Assembly: GCA_933228675.1 (NCBI GenBank)
Contig: OW121740.1
Span: forward strand, 162,884,806 to 162,948,805
Direction of reading: 5' to 3'
Length of the DNA: 64,000 nucleotides
DNA from: Stomorhina lunata
Taxonomy: Eukaryota; Arthropoda; Insecta; Diptera; Rhiniidae
Shown: one piece after another, positions 1-10,835 of the stretch
Layout of the letters: the number at the start of each line of letters is the position of its first letter
Numbering within the stretch: the stretch's first letter is position 1
Translations under genes and position numbers: made by a program
The notes under the pieces: model-generated
The model's input: the letters and a program-made list of their open reading frames with translations, nothing else
Told to the model about the DNA's origin: nothing
The model's database searches: none

Positions 1-205
1 AATTTTTGTAACAATTGTAATCAATTTGCCAAATTTCGAGATAATCGGTCGAAATTTGACCCTAGCACTCAAATGACGGAACCAGCTCAAAAATATAAGT
101 TTTGAGAAAATGTTTGTATGATGGTAAAATTTAGCAAATAATTGTCTTTATACAGGAAAAAGAACATCTTTGACCGACTATAGCACTTCCTTACTTGTTT
201 TTTAG
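1..205 (-). repeat. Dispersed repeat family A, 5' part, inverted
   Basis: This is the reverse complement of the first part of the repeat that is complete at 37537-38275. Its right end reads as the inverted AAAACAAGTAAG start of the family, preceded by the block describing CTATAGTCGGTC. It is truncated by the window edge. No coding capacity is seen. The same block recurs at 44945-46976 and 54993-55125. Confidence 0.8.
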
Positions 206-540
206 TGAATCTGTGAAAAGTTCATGAATTCTATAGACAATTATAAATTTTTTATAGAAAATTTTCGGTATAAAACTTTCCTATAGAAAGTTTACAAAAA
301 TTTTCTATAGAAAATTTTCGGTATGAAATTTTTTAACGCAAAATCTCTTTATAGAATTTTTCTATAGAAAAATTTTTTTTAAAACATTTTTCGATACAAA
401 ATATTTCTTAATACATTTTTTCTATATAGATTTTTTTATAGAAAATTTTCAATCTTGAATTTGTTATAGAACATTTTTGATAATGGATTTTCTATAGAAT
501 TTTTTTTTATTTATATAGAATTCTTTCTGTATTTAAATAT
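206..540. repeat. Degenerate A+T minisatellite
   Basis: Irregular copies of a roughly 28-30 bp unit built from TTTTCTATAGAAAATTTT and GGTATAAAA-like halves. Divergence is high and the spacing is uneven, suggesting an old array edge. It is directly followed by the short element with a hairpin at 541-680. Confidence 0.7.
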
Positions 541-680
541 TATTACATTTATCTATTAATGTAATAGATATTTTATTGATGAAAGCCAAAAAATATCTGT
601 GGGCACAACCAATTCATCGATGGTTGGTTAGGCCATCATCTTCAGCCAGATCGAAAACCTCGCATTATTACCTATTTTGA
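541..680 (+). repeat. Array-edge element, copy 1, with hairpin
   Basis: The first 26 bases form a hairpin with 8-bp arms, TATTACAT and ATGTAATA. They are followed by a conserved stretch containing TTATTGATGAAAGCC, a degenerate CAATTCATCGATGG and GGTTGGTTAGGCCATC. The same order of blocks occurs inverted at 7224-7433 and 7712-7921 and direct at 48930-49025. All of these sit beside A+T minisatellites. The function is unknown; it is probably part of a non-autonomous mobile element. Confidence 0.65.
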
Positions 681-1130
681 AAGCACAATCATTACGAATT
701 GTGTTTGTAAATTAAAGGTAAAAGCTAAGATTATCGAAAAAAATTAAATTGCGATATGAATAACTCTAAAATAGTAACCTACGCAAAAATTAAGAACAAG
801 TTTGCAATAAAAAAAATGGTAACAAAACCAAAAATTGTTGATGTTTTTTTCCCCAAGGGACCGTAACACATAAAAAAATAGTCACAGCAACATCAATTAT
901 AATTGTCTATAGCATACATATGTCTAGCAGCATATACACGCCGTCGATGCAAAACAAATAATATTGGCTTTAGAAGAAAAAATCTTAAATAATCCGTCAA
1001 TCTTACAACAGGTGGCGCAATTTCGCAAAGAGAACAGGATAAAAAATTAGTCTACAGAGTTGCCGTTTTTTATACTTTTAATTAAAATAGGTATTTTTTT
1101 TAATGTGAATAAAAGAAAAAGTTTTCTGCT
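681..1130. other. A+T-rich sequence without recognised gene
   Basis: No long open frame or repeat was recognised. A fragment at about 1009-1040 containing ACAGGTGGCGCAATTTCGC resembles the ACAGGTGGCGCCAC core of the 132-bp satellite at 42640-43285, so part of this stretch may be a relic of that repeat. Confidence 0.5.
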
Positions 1131-2226
1131 CCATTTTTTTGTTAATATTTTTATCAAAAATTTTTCTAGAGAAATTTTTTTTTATCAAAAATCTTTCTAT
1201 AGGAAATTTTTTTATCAATAATTTTCCCATAGAAAATTTTTTATCAAAAATTCTTTTAAGAAAATTTTCTTATCAAAAATTTTTCTATAGAACATTTTCT
1301 TATCAAAAATGTTTCTATATTTTTTTTATCAAAAATTTTTTTATAGAATATTTTTTTATTTAAATTTTTTATATAGAAAATTTTGTATCAACAATTTTTC
1401 TATGCAAAATTTTTTTTATAGAATTTTTTTATCAAAAGGTTTTCTATAGAATTTTTTAAAAAAAAAATTTTTATACAAAATTTTTTTATCAAAAATTTCC
1501 TATGAAAGTTTTTTTTATCAAAAAATTTTCTATAGAAAATTTTTTTATCAAAAATTTTCTATGAATGTTTTTAATCAAAAAATTTTCTATGAAAATTTTT
1601 TAATCCAAAATTTTTTTAGGGAAAATTTGTTAACAAAAACATTTTTATGGAAAATTTTTTATCACAAGTTTTTTCTATGGAAAATTTTTTATCAAAAATT
1701 TTTCTTAGAAAAATTTTTATCAAACATTTTTCTATAGAAATTTTTTTATCAAAAAATTTGCTATAGAAAATTTTTTTATCAAAAATTTTCTTTGTAATTT
1801 TTTAATCAAAAATTTTTCTATGGAAAATTTGTTATCAAAAATTTTTTTATGGAAATTTTTTGATCACAAATTTTTTCTATGGAAAATTTTTTATCAAAAA
1901 TTTTTCTATAGAAAATTTTTTTTTTATCAAAAATTTTTCTATAGAAAATTTTTTTATCAAAAATTTTTCTATAGAAATTTCCTATGAAAGTTTTTTTATC
2001 AAAAATTTTTCTACAGTTTTTTATCGAAAATTTTTCTATGAAAATTTTTTTATCAAAAACTTTTCTATGAAAATTTTTTTATCAAAAATTTTTCTATGAA
2101 AATTTTTTTATCAAAAATTTGTCTATGATAATTTTTGTATCAAACATTTTTCTAGAGAAATTTTTCCTTACAAAAACTTTTCTATAGAAATTTTTTTATC
2201 AAAAATTTTTCTATAGAAAATATGAA
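1131..2226 (-). repeat. A+T minisatellite array, about 28-31 bp unit
   Basis: Roughly 35 degenerate tandem copies of a unit with TATCAAAAATTTTTCTATAG followed by AAAATTTTTT. It matches the right half of the 47.9-51.0 kb array and the 53.4-54.9 kb array in orientation. The open frames through it (FFIKNFSIENF-like peptides) arise only from the repeat period and are not genes. Confidence 0.9.
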
Positions 2227-3528
2227 AGTATTAGTGATTTTACAAATAAAGAGACTAGGAATAAATAAATATTTTCTTGTACTCTTTTAAATGTCTTTTG
2301 TTGCTGCAAATTCTAAATAAAGCGACAAGAACATCATTCATTGGCTGCTTTCATACAAATGAGTATTTTTCATATTTGAGTTTGTTTTTATCTTTTTGGT
2401 TCGTGTATGTGAAAATGTCGATTGGTGCTCGGCCCCTACCTATTGGTGCTCGGCCCCTACTTAACTTGCCTACCATGGCTTTTAACATCCAAATTCCAAC
2501 TGAATGTCTGTAATACTAATTTTTACGAGTTTTATTAATGATAGTGGTGTTTACGAAAATTAAAAAAATTCATCGGCTGCTGGTGGTATGGGATTCTACT
2601 CCTGTTCATATCACAGCAACTGAAGCATTTGGGAGCAGTCGATTGGACTCATAGATCGGCTCATTTCTATAGGAACAAACAAAAAAACTCTTGTCATACT
2701 AAAAGCAAATATTCAAGAATATATTAATGATATTCAAATAAATATAACTGCAAAATTATCAGAAAATTCCTTAGCAGTGACATTGTTTTTGTTCTAGAAA
2801 TCATTAACATTTTTGCCTTAACCAGTTTTAAACTTTCGATTTTAAAGTTATGTCACTATTGACTTAAATAAACTTTTTTTTATTTTGAAGTTATTATAAT
2901 TTTTTTTGTGATATTTTTAAGTCATTGTTAACATAATTAAATTGTGATGAAATTACAAATTATAAAATTAATAACTTGTTTTATTATTTTTTTCAATTGA
3001 AATATTTCTTTTTTTGCTTTTATTATGCAAATTCTCTATATAAAGATCCCATTTTTCCAGGGTATGAATTTTTGCTATTTTTCTTTCTTTTTTTGTTGCC
3101 ACAAAATCATGCTCTATTAATCATGTTAAATTAATGTTAATATTTATTATTTTTTTTGTTAAAAAAAATAAAATATACAATTATAAATATGTATGCATGT
3201 GTAATATTTTACATAAATATTGTTTTTTGCATACATGTATTATACAAATATCGTTAGAGGAAATGTTAAAAAGAATATTTGAATTTTAGAAAATATTAGG
3301 ATTAAGAAAACAGGAGAATTTAGTTCTTATATTTTAGTCAATTTAATATAGACTTTAGAATTATGATAACTAATGACAATAGCAATTTTTGCTTTTTCAA
3401 GTTTTAAGTACTTTATCTTGCATTTGGCCTAACGATATTTGAACTTAATATAAATGTATTTTAATAAAAATCATTTAATTATTATTTTAATTTTGATGTT
3501 TTAATATTATGGACATATTAACATTTAT
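2227..3528. other. A+T-rich region, no gene seen
   Basis: Mostly low-complexity A+T-rich DNA with several long T runs. Apart from the dispersed repeat at 2421-2660, no feature can be supported. Confidence 0.5.
2421..2660 (+). repeat. Dispersed repeat with short tandem duplication
   Basis: A 21-bp unit beginning ATTGGTGCTCGGCCCCTAC is present almost twice at 2421-2460. The following block, with AACATCCAAATTCCAACTGA, TTTACGAGTTTT and CTGGTGGTATGGG, has a clear counterpart at 55126-55290. It is therefore a fragment of a dispersed element of unknown class. Confidence 0.55.
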
Positions 3529-3652
3529 TAACCCATTAAAAGACAATAAAAAAAATTTAGCAACTGCTATTGAAATTTGTCCATTAGCCCCATATTAAAT
3601 ACTAGTTGCATGTTATGGTAATAGGCATTAAAAGGTCACTTATGGGTTAGTT
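3529..3652. mobile_element. Possible short MITE
   Basis: A segment of about 124 bp bounded by TTAACCCATTAAAAG on the left and CACTTATGGGTTAG on the right, which are imperfect inverted repeats sharing AACCCAT / ATGGGTT. The interior has no coding capacity. A single copy was seen, so the assignment is tentative. Confidence 0.35.
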
Positions 3653-3704
3653 GACTTTTGAAAGTAGGTCAGACATGGACCAATTCTGTTAAAACGAGCA
3701 ATAT

Positions 3705-3948
3705 ATATCGGGTTATCCATTTCGTGGTTTCGAAAGTATCGGACTGGAATTCGACATCTGTCAAACTAAGTTGTTAAACCAATTTTTTTCTTTTTAGTTG
3801 AAAGTCTGACATTGACGAAAATGGATCGCTTAAGTATGAAACAACGCACAAAAATTATCAAAACATACTACAAAAATAATGAGTGTGTAACATCCACATA
3901 TCGTGCTTTAGGAAAACATTATGGTATACATAATCGTCCAACTACGCA
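3705..3948 (+). pseudogene. Mariner-like transposase, N-terminal fragment
   Basis: The 5' end begins with TATATCGGGTTATCCATT, which matches the inverted 3' end of the copy at 60672-61267, so it is the terminal inverted repeat of the family. From the ATG at 3821 the frame encodes MDRLSMKQRTKIIKTYYKNN and then a segment ending YGIHNRPTTQ, the helix-turn-helix start typical of this group of Tc1/mariner transposases. The frame is cut after about 43 codons by an inverted LTR-like repeat that begins at 3949. The DNA-binding domain is incomplete, the catalytic part is missing, and the gene is dead. Confidence 0.75.
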
Positions 3949-4275
3949 AGTTAATCACTTAAACACACTTCACAAAATTGCCTCACAAATATTCTTAGTC
4001 TCACTGTTCTCTTATACGCGTCTCAATTAAAACTCTTTCATTCTGCAGATGCATATTCCAGTACATTCTTACATGATCAAGAACACACTTACTCACACGT
4101 TCTGTAAATGGATTATCTGAAGTTAACAGCAACAGAGAGAGGGAGCCGATAGATAAAGAGCAAAATGTTGCTCTGCTCTTTATAGTAAAACATTAAGAGA
4201 AAACTGTTGTTCTGCTTATAGACAAAAATAGAATAAGAACGACACCAACAGAAACATTCTAGAAAATAAGGGGAA
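3949..4275 (-). mobile_element. LTR-like retroelement fragment, copy 1
   Basis: Read on the minus strand, this aligns with 61385-61859. Shared blocks include TCTAGAATGTTTCTGTTG, TATAAGCAGAACAAC, TTCTTGATCATGTAAGAATG, GACGCGTATAAGAGAACAG and the exact end AAGTGATTAACT. Compared with the other copy, the segment holding the TATA-like box is deleted, about 4020-4045. The terminal TTAACT/AGTTAA recalls LTRs of the gypsy group in flies. That is established for gypsy but only inferred here. The element is inserted inside the mariner-like fragment at 3705-3948. Confidence 0.45.
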
Positions 4276-4900
4276 GAATTATAAGCAGTAAACTTTGCCG
4301 AGAATATTTTAGAATTCCATGCGCTATGATCTTGTGCTCATATTCTCCAATTTCGTAGGCCAAGTATTGAAAAATTTTACTCTACTAAGTCTTTCCATCG
4401 AAGTTCCGGATATATTCTTCTAACATTAGGGGGTCGCTTTGACTCTAATTTGAGATTTTTCATAAGAATGTTTTTTCCAGGAGTGGGTTACTATCCCGAA
4501 GTTAATAGGGAGATGTCACGGCATATGTTAGCTCACTATATAAGCGGGTATTAACGTAGTTCTCGGCGTGATACCACTAAGAGATCAGTGTTAATAGTTG
4601 AGAAGAAGAATAACCAAGATAAGTCTGGGTTTACCAAGTAAAGATCAGAACCGTTGCTTGGTATCTGACATCCCCTTCATCACCCATATTTTAAGTAACA
4701 CCAGGACAAAAACTGAAATTTGTGCAAATTTTTTAATGAATACTAAAAATGGGAATTGCGACCTTATATCATTACTTGTCCTTCATTTTGCTATATACAA
4801 AAATATCAGAATTGATGTGAAAAAAGATAATATCTTTTTTTTTACTACTTTAAATCCAATTTTACATATTTTCTAAGTGTATTGACAAAATTTGCACTTT
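4276..4900. other. Unclassified, more balanced composition
   Basis: Less A+T-rich than its surroundings. It holds a TATA-like CTATATAAGCGG at about 4535 followed by TAGTTCTCGGCG, which could be a retroelement promoter. No terminal repeats or coding domain were recognised. The open frame at 4598-4876 resembles no protein known to me and starts at a non-ATG codon region. Confidence 0.3.
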
Positions 4901-5241
4901 TTGCATAATATTATATATTTAAAACATATTATCAAACTCATTTGATAATCGACTTTATGCATAATTAAGTCATTATAAAATTAAATAAAAATGTATTCTT
5001 ATTAATTTGCAAAATCCTAATAAAACGCATGCGCTACCCAAATATCGTTTATGCAAATAATTAATATTATAAGTAAATAATATAAATGTATATTTAATGA
5101 AAATAACAAAAACTATTGGCAAATGCTAAGAAATTGAAAAGTAATTGTATTCTAGCTGAAACTAGGACACGTTTGGTTATAATTGTTAGCAGAAGTATTG
5201 GGAGTCTAAAGAAAAAATGAGTTATACAAATTCTAACAAAA
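4901..5241. other. A+T-rich, nothing recognised
   Basis: Low-complexity A+T-rich DNA without clear tandem structure or open frames. Confidence 0.5.
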
Positions 5242-5446
5242 TTGTGTAGCATACTTTTAGGGATAAAGAAATTAACTAAATTCTTAATAAGTTAAAGATT
5301 TTTCTAGTTTATTTAACACTTGTTAAAGCATTTAAAATATAATAAAAAAAAAATATTTTTTACAGTCTCCTAAAAGTATGCGACAAGGTTTTCTTTATAA
5401 GCAGTGTCCTAAAAGTATGCAACAAGGTTTCGCTTATAAGCTAAAA
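5242..5446. mobile_element. MITE, TTGTGTAGCATACTTTTAG family
   Basis: The left end TTGTGTAGCATACTTTTAG at 5242-5260 is inverted as TCCTAAAAGTATGCGACAAG at 5368-5387. The right end is duplicated in tandem, with a second TCCTAAAAGTATGCAACAAG at 5407-5426, so a unit of about 39 bp is present twice. The interior is A+T-rich and non-coding. Relatives lie at 14036, 22440, 41478, 46995 and 55300. Confidence 0.65.
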
Positions 5447-5994
5447 TAATTTAATTCGTAACAAATGCTGCAATTAAACCTCTTAATATACTCCATAAAC
5501 TATCTGTTATTTCAATAGATGAGTCATTTTCTATTAAACTTATTTTTCAGATTAAGTTCTGAAATTTAAATTTGTTTACAATACCCCCAATAGTTTGTAT
5601 CTAAGAATTTCTTCTTCACAGAAATTAATCAATCCCAATATGAAGCAATTAGAGATTTAATAGTTTAGTTTGAGATTACAGATAGTTAAGAAAATTAATT
5701 TGAAAAGATACTTGAATATTTGTAGAAATTTAAATTTATATTTGCTTTGGAATTTTTAAAACTATCTATGGGAAAGCAAGAACAAACATTTACTAATTTA
5801 GAAATTATATTAAAGAATATCTTAGAGTTTAAGCATGAATCACTGGGGATTTTCAAATGAATGCATATTCATTATTAAAGCCATAAGGGAACTTATCTAA
5901 TAAAATTTGAGTTTTTAATACTTTTTGTATTTGGTCATGAAGAAGTTTGAATGTTTTGATATCGATAAATATTCTAAAGGCAATTAATCAATCT
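5447..5994. other. A+T-rich, nothing recognised
   Basis: No gene, repeat or motif could be supported in this stretch. Confidence 0.5.
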
Positions 5995-7223
5995 CAATTT
6001 GGTAAAAATTTTGTATAAGAACATTTTTATATCGAAAATTTTTCTATGACATTTTTGTATCAAAAATTTCGAAAAAAATCTATAAGAAAATGTTTATGTC
6101 GAAAAATTTTTCAATAAGAAACTTTTATATCGAAAAATTTCTATATATTGAAAAATTTTTTATTAGAATATTTTCTATAAGTAAATTTTAATAACGAAAA
6201 ATTTTCTATAAAATTATTTTAATAACGAAAATTTCGTTATGAATTAAGAAAATTTGAATAACAAAACATTTTCTTAAATAAATTTTTATAACGACAAATT
6301 TCTACAAAAAAATTTTTATAACGAAAAATTTTCTATAAAAAAATTTTTATAACAAAAAAATTCTATAAAAAAATTAATAAAACGAAAAATTTTCTACAAG
6401 AAAATTTTTATAACGAAAAATTTTCTATAAAAAAATTTTTATGACAAAAAATTTTCTATAACAAAATTTTTATAACGAAAAATTTTTTCTATAAGAACAT
6501 TTTTATAACGAAAAATTTTCTATAAGAACATTTTTATAACGAAAAATTTTCTATAAGAAAATTTTTATAACGAAAAATTTTCTAAAAGAAAATTTTTATA
6601 ACGAAAAATTTTCTATAAGAAAACTTTTATAACGAAAAATTTTCTATAAGAAAATTTTTATAACGAAAAATTTTCAATAAGAAAATTTTTATAATGAAAA
6701 ATTTTCAATAAGAAAATTTTTATAACGAAACAATTTCTAAGAAAATTTTTATAACGAAAAAATTTCTAAGAAAATTTTTATAACGAAAAAATTTCTAAGA
6801 AAATTTTTATAACGAAAAAATTTCTAAGAAAATTTTTATAACGAAAAAATTTCTAAGAAAATTTTTATAACGAAAAAATTTCTAAGAAAATTTTTATAAC
6901 GAAAAAATTTCTAAGAAAATTTTTATGAAGAAAAATTTTCTATAAAAAAATTTTCTATAAGAAAATTTTTATAAAAACGAAAAATTATTTATAGAACAAT
7001 TTGTATAACAAAAAATTATCTATAAGAAAAGTTTTATAACGAAAAATTTTCTATAAGAAAATTTTTATAACGAAAAATTTTCCATAAGAAAATTATTATA
7101 ACGAAAAATTTTTTATAAGAAAATTTTTATAATGAAAAATTTTCTAAAAGAAAATTTTTATAACAAAAACCTAAAAAAAAAAATTCTATAACCAAAGATT
7201 TTCTATTAGAAAATTTTAATAAC
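5995..7223 (+). repeat. A+T minisatellite, TAACG type, forward
   Basis: About 40 copies of a unit of roughly 29-31 bp containing TTTTTATAACGAAAAATTTT and CTATAAGAAA. Between about 6720 and 6920 a shorter variant of 29 bp with AATTTCTAAG is homogeneous over seven copies, showing recent local amplification. The same unit is inverted at 10836-13245. Confidence 0.9.
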
Positions 7224-7433
7224 GAATTAGGGATAATCCTCCTGATGAGATGGTCTAACCAACCATCGAAACGCGTCGAGGAAAGGTTTCCCCACCAACA
7301 TTTTTTGGTTTTATCAAAAAACTATTTATTACAATAATAAATAATTGTAATAAATTGGGATTCTTAGTGCAATACACTACAGTAAAACTTTTTAATTAAA
7401 TGTTTGATGTCCCAAATTTTGATAAACCTTTTT
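7224..7433 (-). repeat. Array-edge element, copy 2 (210-bp duplicate)
   Basis: A 210-bp block that appears identical by eye to 7712-7921. On the minus strand it carries TTTTTTGATAAAACC, CTCGACGCGTTTCGATGG and GGTTGGTTAGACCATC, as at 541-680. It includes a hairpin with perfect 10-bp arms, TTATTACAAT at 7326-7335 and ATTGTAATAA at 7344-7353. The right part contains GTGCAATACACTACAG, a motif that recurs inverted near 9522. Confidence 0.8.
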
Positions 7434-7711
7434 AATAAATATACGGCTGCACATGTGCCAAGCTTTAAAATAAACTTTTGTTTATTTAAATCTTTCTTTG
7501 AACCCCCTTTATAGCACTTTTGTCTTAGTCGCCAACAAAGCAACAACAAAAGTGTGGGAAATAAAGAAATGATAAAACTGAAAAATGTTTGTGTGTTTCT
7601 GTTCGGATGATAATCTGCGCTTTATGTTGATATTTGTTGGACACAATAATAATAATTCGTATTTATTCAGTCCCTCAAATTATACATAATGTGAGGTTTT
7701 CGCTCTGTCTA
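7434..7711. other. Spacer between the 210-bp duplicates
   Basis: A 278-bp unique-looking segment between the two identical blocks. The open frame on the minus strand at 7364-7549 shows no recognisable domain and overlaps the repeat. Confidence 0.45.
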
Positions 7712-7921
7712 GAATTAGGGATAATCCTCCTGATGAGATGGTCTAACCAACCATCGAAACGCGTCGAGGAAAGGTTTCCCCACCAACATTTTTTGGTTTT
7801 ATCAAAAAACTATTTATTACAATAATAAATAATTGTAATAAATTGGGATTCTTAGTGCAATACACTACAGTAAAACTTTTTAATTAAATGTTTGATGTCC
7901 CAAATTTTGATAAACCTTTTT
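7712..7921 (-). repeat. Array-edge element, copy 3 (210-bp duplicate)
   Basis: Second member of the 210-bp direct duplication, offset by 488 bp from 7224-7433 and without visible differences. Left flank is unique sequence and right flank is the TAACG minisatellite, so the duplication unit is edge element plus 278-bp spacer. Confidence 0.85.
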
Positions 7922-8797
7922 GAAAAATTTTCTAAATGAAAATTTATGTAACAAAAAATTTTCAAAAAATAAATTTTCTGTAAAAAAAATTTTCTATAAA
8001 AAAATTTTTATAACAAAAAATTTTCTATAAGAAAATTTTTGTAACGAAAAATTTTATATAAGAAAATTTTTAAACGAAAAATTTTCTATAACAAAATTTT
8101 TATAACGAAAAATTTTCTATAAGAAAATTTTTATAACGAAAATTTTCATAACAAAAAAATTTTCTAGAAGAAAATTTTTATAACGAAAAATGTTTTCCTA
8201 TAACTTATAACAAAAAATTTTTGTAAGAAAATTTTCATAACGAAAAATTTTCTAAAAGAAATTTTCTATAAGAAAATTTTTTATAACAAAATATTTTCTA
8301 TAAGATAATTTTTATAACTTAAAATTTTCTACAAGAAAATTATTATAAGAAAATTTTTTATAACGTAAAATTTTCTATAAGAAAATTTTTATATCAAAAA
8401 TTTTCTATAAGAAGTAATTTTTATAACGAAAATTTTTTTATAAGATAATTTTTACAACAAAAAATATTTTATAAGAAAATTTTTTTATCAAAAAATTTTC
8501 TATAAGAAAATCAAAAAATTTTCTATAACAAAATTTTTGTATCGAAAAATTTTCGAAAAAAAAATTTTTTCAACAAAATATTTTCTATGAGAAAATATTT
8601 ATAACGAAAAGTTTTCTATAGAAATTTCAAAATAATTTTTATAAGAAAATATTTATAACGAAAAATTTCCTACAAACAAATTTTTATATCAAAAAATTTT
8701 CTATAAAAAAAAATATCGAACAAATTTATATAAGAAAATTTTTAAATCGAAAAAAAAAAATTTATATCGAAAAATTTTCTATAAGAACATTTTTATT
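7922..8797 (+). repeat. A+T minisatellite, TAACG type, forward, degenerate
   Basis: Continuation of the 5995-7223 array after the duplicated edge elements. Units are degenerate, of about 27-32 bp, around TTTTATAACGAAAAATTTTC and TATAAGAAAA. It grades into the 33-bp array at 8798. Confidence 0.85.
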
Positions 8798-9447
8798 GGC
8801 CTATCGTCAACATTTTCTATAGAAAACCTTGTGCTATCGTCAACATTTTCTGTAGAAAACCTTGTCTCATCGTCAACATTTTCTATAGAAAACCTTGTCC
8901 TATCGTCAATATTTTCTATAGAAAACCTTGTCCTATCGTCAACATTTTCTATAGAAAACCTTGTCCTATCATCAACATTTTCTATAGAAAACCTTGTCCT
9001 ATCGTCAACATTTTCTATAGAAAGCCTTGTCCTATTGTCAACATTTTCTATAGAAAACCTTGTCCTATCATCAACATTTTCTATAGAAAGCCTTGCACTA
9101 TCGTCAACGTTTTCTATAGAAAACCTTGTCCTATCGTCAACATTTCTACAGAAAACCTTGTCCTATCGTCAACATTTTCTATAGAAAACCTTGTCCTATG
9201 GTCAACATTTTTTATAGATAAACTTGTCCTATCGTCAACATTTCCTATAGATAAACTTGTCCTATCGTCAACATTTTCTTTAGAAAACCTTGTACTATCG
9301 TCAACATTTTCTATAGAAAACCTTGTCCTATGGTCAACATTTTTTATAGATAAACTTGTCCTATCGTCAACATTTTCTATAGAAAACCTTGTCCTATCGT
9401 CAACATTTTCTATAGAAAACCTTGTCCTATCGTCAACCTTGTCCTAA
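8798..9447 (+). repeat. 33-bp minisatellite, about 20 copies
   Basis: The period is 33 bp (starts of CTATCGTCAACATTTT at 8801 and 8834). The unit joins CTATCGTCAACATTTT to CTATAGAAAACCTTGTC. Because 33 is a multiple of three, one frame stays open for 117 codons (repeats of STFSIENLVLS). This is a by-product of the period, not evidence of a gene. The same unit is inverted at 10568-10835. Confidence 0.93.
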
Positions 9448-10567
9448 CTTTAAATGTTTTGAACAAATTTAAATAAACAATAGTTTAGTTTTAAATACTA
9501 CAGTTTGATAATAAAGTGTATTGCACTATATTCTTTACAAATTTGATCATTACAAATTTTTCTGATAAAATCAATAATTTATTTTAAAATTTTGTGAATT
9601 TCACCAAAAATTCTTAGTTTATTTTAAACTTCAAAATATTCTAATTAAAACTGACAAGTTCTTTAAAATTACATTAACGAAATAATACTGGCACGTTTAG
9701 CATAGGAATATGGTCATCATGAGCAAAATATTTGTCATCTCTATATACCAGCAGATGGTAAATGTCATTACTGACATATTTGCAATTAAACTTGTTCGTA
9801 TATAAATATTTATAAAATACATATGTAGAGTGATTACATATATGAACTGCACACATATGTAGCTATAACTATATAAATACATGAAGAGAAAAAACACTAG
9901 TTTAATTAAGGTTAAGAAATGATAAGTGTAGCGCCATCTGTTGTTAGGTAGATTTATGAAGCGTTCTTAAGATTCTTGGAATCTGATACTGGTGAATGAA
10001 GATTTTTTTGATGTATGCTCTTGTATTGTATTGAATCATTATAGAGCTTCACACTAATTTTTCTTGCAGTGTATTTTAACATATTGTAACTTGAAATAAT
10101 ATTTCCAATAAATTCTGTGATGGTGACTTTATTATAGAAAACTTTATCAACATAATAAAGATCAATATTAATTGTAGATGATTTAAATAGCTTTTTTTGA
10201 CTTTATATTCATAAATATGATGTATATACATATGTGTGTACTTGTAAAATGAAAATGAATTTTAATTTTCATATTTTTGGATTTCTGTAAAACTTGATTT
10301 AAGTTCATGTTATAATTGACTTTAGTTATACATAAATATTTACGTGTTTGCTTTCTATTTCCAAAAATCAAAATATTATTTATGTAGTTGACAGCATTAG
10401 TTAGAAAAATAATTTTTTAATAACCAAATATTTTGAATAATTCTATCTGTCTTTACAATATTATGAAATATTTGTGCATAGGATTAAGTAGATCAAATAC
10501 TTTATCGAATAGGAAGAGAAAAACTGTAAAATATTTGTGAAATTTTTATGAAAAAATTTATAAGACT
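9448..10567. other. Core between inverted minisatellites
   Basis: About 1.1 kb of non-tandem A+T-rich DNA flanked by the 33-bp array in opposite orientations. It contains GTGTATTGCACTA at about 9522, which matches the inverted GTGCAATACAC of the edge elements at 7224 and 7712. GTAGCGCCATCTGTTG at about 9928 resembles a motif inverted near 14540. The short minus-strand open frames have no recognisable domain. Confidence 0.5.
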
Positions 10568-10835
10568 CTGAGACAAGGTTTTCTATAGAAAACTTTGATG
10601 ATAGGACAAGGTTTTCTATAGAAAACTTTGACGATAGGACAAGGTTTTCAATAGAAAACTTTGACGATAGGAGAAGGTTTTCTATATATAACTCTGACGA
10701 TAGGATAAGGTTTTATATAGCAAAATTTGATGACGTTTTCTATAGAAAACTTCGATGATAATAAAAGGTTATCTATAGAAAACTTCGACGATAGGTTTTC
10801 TATAAAAAAACATTGACGACAGACAAGGTTTTTTA
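10568..10835 (-). repeat. 33-bp minisatellite, inverted, about 8 copies
   Basis: Units of GACAAGGTTTTCTATAG plus AAAACTTTGACGATAG, the reverse complement of the 8798-9447 unit with a small change (AACTTTG against AATGTTG). Copies decay towards the right, where they merge with the inverted TAACG array. Confidence 0.88.

Noticed and set aside
8831..9184. 117-codon frame of 11-residue repeats
   Set aside because: The unit is 33 bp, a multiple of three, so an open frame is expected. No start context, no non-repeat sequence and no conservation can be shown.
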